Origin: Nitrospirota bacterium
GTDB taxonomy: Bacteria > Nitrospirota > Thermodesulfovibrionia > Thermodesulfovibrionales > Magnetobacteriaceae
Reading direction: 5' to 3'
Length of the DNA: 8,325 nt
NCBI GenBank assembly: GCA_015233485.1
Contig: JADFXO010000072.1
Span: 1-8,325 of the forward strand
The notes beneath the pieces were generated by a model. It was given only the letters and a program-made list of their open reading frames with translations, did not search any database and was not told the DNA's origin. Shown one piece after another: positions 7,484 to 8,325 of the stretch (position 1 is the first letter of the stretch; each line of letters begins with the position of its first letter). The translations under genes and the position numbers were made by a program.

Positions 7484-7570
7484 TCATACGACAAAAATAT
7501 ACGCCCATACTGCAAGCATCAGTATAAAAACCAGAAACATCACGATGTGTGAAAGAGTCAGTATCGCCAT
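7484..7570 (-). CDS. Possible 28-residue membrane peptide upstream of cas3 (doubtful)
   Basis: A short minus-strand frame begins MAILTLSHIVMFLVFILM and runs through a nearly uninterrupted hydrophobic stretch ending AVWAYIFVV, 18 nt before the cas3 start. The composition is that of a single membrane-spanning helix. The codons before the ATG encode arginines (RRRNG) as far as an in-frame TGA. No good Shine-Dalgarno is present, only a weak GGAACGGA. I do not recognise the peptide. It may be a small membrane protein, a leader peptide, or a chance frame. The hydrophobicity is notable, but length and start signal are weak. Confidence 0.25.
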   Translation of the reverse strand: MAILTLSHIVMFLVFILMLAVWAYIFVV

Positions 7571-7661
7571 TCCGTTCCGTCTGCGTCATGTCCTCCACCT
7601 CATCAATCATATTTACTATAATCACACATCCCATATTTCGGCGTAATCTCTATAAAATAGC

Positions 7662-7686
7662 TAACAATTGTTACCTTTAGGTAACA
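7662..7686. promoter_or_regulatory. Overlapping palindromes, candidate operator for the cas operon
   Basis: A perfect 12-base palindrome, TAACAATTGTTA (7662-7673), overlaps a 7-bp inverted repeat, TGTTACC-TTTA-GGTAACA (7669-7686). They lie about 200 bases upstream of the cas3 start in AT-rich DNA. A partial copy, TAACAATTAT, follows at 7701-7710. The arrangement resembles binding sites for a dimeric regulator, but no regulator is encoded in the window. It could also be a small hairpin in the leader. Binding is inference. Confidence 0.4.
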
Positions 7687-7707
7687 TATATCATATTCTA
7701 TAACAAT

Positions 7708-7744
7708 TATTATTCTCTCTCATATCATATATTTTAGAATAATA
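7708..7744. repeat. AT-rich inverted repeat upstream of cas3
   Basis: TATTATTCT (7708-7716) is the exact reverse complement of AGAATAATA (7736-7744), separated by 19 bases. In RNA this would be a weak stem-loop. In DNA it may reflect only AT richness. No U-tract terminator pattern accompanies it. Confidence 0.35.
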
Positions 7745-7810
7745 TAAGAGGAAATAAAATAGCAATAAATTTATTCGAGGTTGTAATCATATGAGTAGAT
7801 TATAAAATTT

Positions 7811-7838
7811 GTCATTCCTGCTAAAGTAGGAATCCAGA
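7811..7838 (+). repeat. GTCATTCC-type dispersed palindromic repeat, left arm
   Basis: This unit begins GTCATTCCTGC, then TAAAG, TAGGAATCCAG. It is internally palindromic: 8-bp arms around TAAA, with one G-T wobble, at 7814-7833. It is the inverted copy of the unit at 7932-7959 with two mismatches in the core. The pattern matches the widespread CATTCC...GGAATG small repeat family, of which Neisseria dRS3 (ATTCCC-N8-GGGAAT) is a known relative. Such units occur in many copies between genes. Confidence 0.7.
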
Positions 7839-7931
7839 AACAGCGTTCCACTGTGTGATGACATTCTTCAATAAATTACATTATTCACAGGCGCTTCCAT
7901 TTATTATTATGTTATTCCATGCTTAAAATAA

Positions 7932-7959
7932 CTGGATTCCTGCTTTCGCAGGAATGACA
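7932..7959 (-). repeat. GTCATTCC-type dispersed palindromic repeat, right arm
   Basis: Read on the minus strand this is the same unit as at 7811-7838, in opposite orientation. Its core is a perfect hairpin, ATTCCTGC-TTTC-GCAGGAAT (7936-7955). With the left copy it encloses about 93 bases that I do not recognise, giving a 150-bp inverted-repeat structure. The hairpin lies about 50 bases past the stop of the kinase-like gene and might protect or end that transcript, but no U-run follows. Confidence 0.7.
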
Positions 7960-8011
7960 GACTATTAAATAAATCTTACTCTACCCATATGAGATAGAAA
8001 TAGGAATCGAA

Positions 8012-8325
8012 TTAGTCCCAGCCCCAGCTTATGTCGCGCATTATGTCTTTGAATTCATAGATGCGTATTCTGTTTTCTATCGGGGCAAGGGCCGCGTTTA
8101 TCAGTCTCTCTGCCGCTCCGAACTTTGTCAGCTTAATAGGAGTTACCGCCACACCTCCGCTGAATGGAAACCTCCCCTCAAGCATCCAATACGTCAACAG
8201 GCCCAGGTAATAGACAATCGTCTTTTCTATAACATCGTCGCTGTCTAATGTCTTTTCTCGCGATGGATTGCCGCAAAACTCAGGCGTCACAAACCAATCT
8301 GTCCTGAACGCCGCCCTGTATTTCG
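8012..8325 (-). CDS. Hanks-type Ser/Thr protein kinase-like protein, C-terminal lobe (5' end outside window)
   Basis: The frame stays open to the right edge, so only the last 104 or so residues are visible. They fit the end of a eukaryotic-like kinase domain. DWFVTPEF matches the activation-segment end with its conserved Pro-Glu (subdomain VIII, usually APE). YYLGLLTYWMLEGRFPF matches subdomain IX and the following helix (commonly DxxSLGxxLYxxLxGxxPF). ALAPIENRIRIYEFKDIM matches the subdomain XI pattern with its conserved arginine and the S/T-x-x-E-L helix. The Asp that normally opens subdomain IX aligns with a hydrophobic residue (KTIVYYLG), so the protein may be divergent or a pseudokinase. 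A GTG at 8290 could be mistaken for a start, but it falls inside the domain. The protein ends right after the kinase fold with no C-terminal sensor or membrane segment. It is separated from the cas operon by 545 bases and is probably unrelated to it. Confidence 0.68.
   Translation of the reverse strand, partial: KYRAAFRTDWFVTPEFCGNPSREKTLDSDDVIEKTIVYYLGLLTYWMLEGRFPFSGGVAVTPIKLTKFGAAERLINAALAPIENRIRIYEFKDIMRDISWGWD

Larger units (their letters stand above)
7466..8011. other. AT-rich intergenic region carrying the presumed cas operon promoter
   Basis: About 545 bases separate cas3 from the kinase-like gene. From 7466 to 7590 there are only the cas3 ribosome site and a doubtful micro-ORF. The stretch 7591-7800 is very AT-rich and holds palindromes at 7662-7686, a direct repeat ATATCATAT (7688-7696 and 7722-7730), and a stem-loop arm pair at 7708-7744. 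The stretch 7811-7960 holds an inverted pair of dispersed palindromic repeats. I could not fix a -35/-10 pair on the minus strand: several TATGAT- and TTGTTA-like hexamers occur, but none with convincing spacing. No tRNA, CRISPR repeat or long frame was seen. Confidence 0.7.

Noticed and set aside
7458..7589. Minus-strand frame of 43 codons starting MTQTERNGD and overlapping the cas3 start
   Set aside because: GGAGG lies only two bases before its ATG, the peptide has no recognisable features, and it competes with the hydrophobic frame in the same DNA. Not supported.
7811..7959. Paired GTCATTCC repeats considered as a short CRISPR array
   Set aside because: The two units are inverted rather than direct, about 93 bases apart, and match a common dispersed palindromic repeat. 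No spacer-repeat periodicity exists here or elsewhere in the window.
7932..7959. Hairpin considered as a rho-independent terminator of the kinase-like gene
   Set aside because: The stem is perfect but no T-run follows on the minus strand (AATCCAGTTATTTT). The dispersed repeat explanation is stronger.

Overview
The window carries a type I-C CRISPR-Cas operon on the minus strand, in the order cas3 - cas5c - cas8c (with an internal cas11c start) - cas7 - cas4 - cas1, reading from about 7465 down to 119. Gene contacts are tight: 13 nt between cas3 and cas5c, a 26-nt overlap of cas5c and cas8c, 24 nt between cas8c and cas7, and 1-nt stop/start overlaps at cas7/cas4 and cas4/cas1. This points to one polycistronic transcript. 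The interference genes look intact. The HD nuclease and helicase motifs of Cas3 and the Lys-His pair of the Cas5c RNase are present, as are the hallmark blocks of Cas8c and Cas7. The adaptation module is damaged: cas1 stops at codon 204, shortly after its first catalytic glutamate, and the sequence beyond the break (1 to about 118) looks like the end of an insertion sequence. cas2 and the CRISPR array, usually found next, are not in the window.

Upstream of cas3, 7466-8011 is an AT-rich intergenic region. It has overlapping palindromes (7662-7686) that could be an operator, an AT-rich stem-loop (7708-7744), a possible 28-residue membrane peptide frame (7484-7570), and an inverted pair of GTCATTCCTGC...GCAGGAATCCAG palindromic repeats (7811-7959). 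At the right edge, 8012-8325 is the 3' end of a separate minus-strand gene for the C-terminal lobe of a Hanks-type (eukaryotic-like) Ser/Thr kinase. Its start lies outside the window.

Functional model from family knowledge: Cas5c cuts pre-crRNA in place of Cas6. Cas5c, Cas7, Cas8c and Cas11c form Cascade on the crRNA. Cas8c reads the PAM, and Cas3 is recruited to nick and degrade the target. Cas4 and Cas1 (with the unseen Cas2) would select and integrate spacers, but the truncated Cas1 should be unable to do so. The locus may therefore be able to interfere but not to acquire spacers.

Organism: a bacterium of mixed base composition. Hand counts give about 50-58% GC in sampled parts of cas1 and 30-45% in sampled parts of cas3. 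The CATTCC/GGAATG repeat family and the Hanks kinase fit an environmental Gram-negative lineage such as Nitrospirota or Desulfobacterota, but this is a guess.
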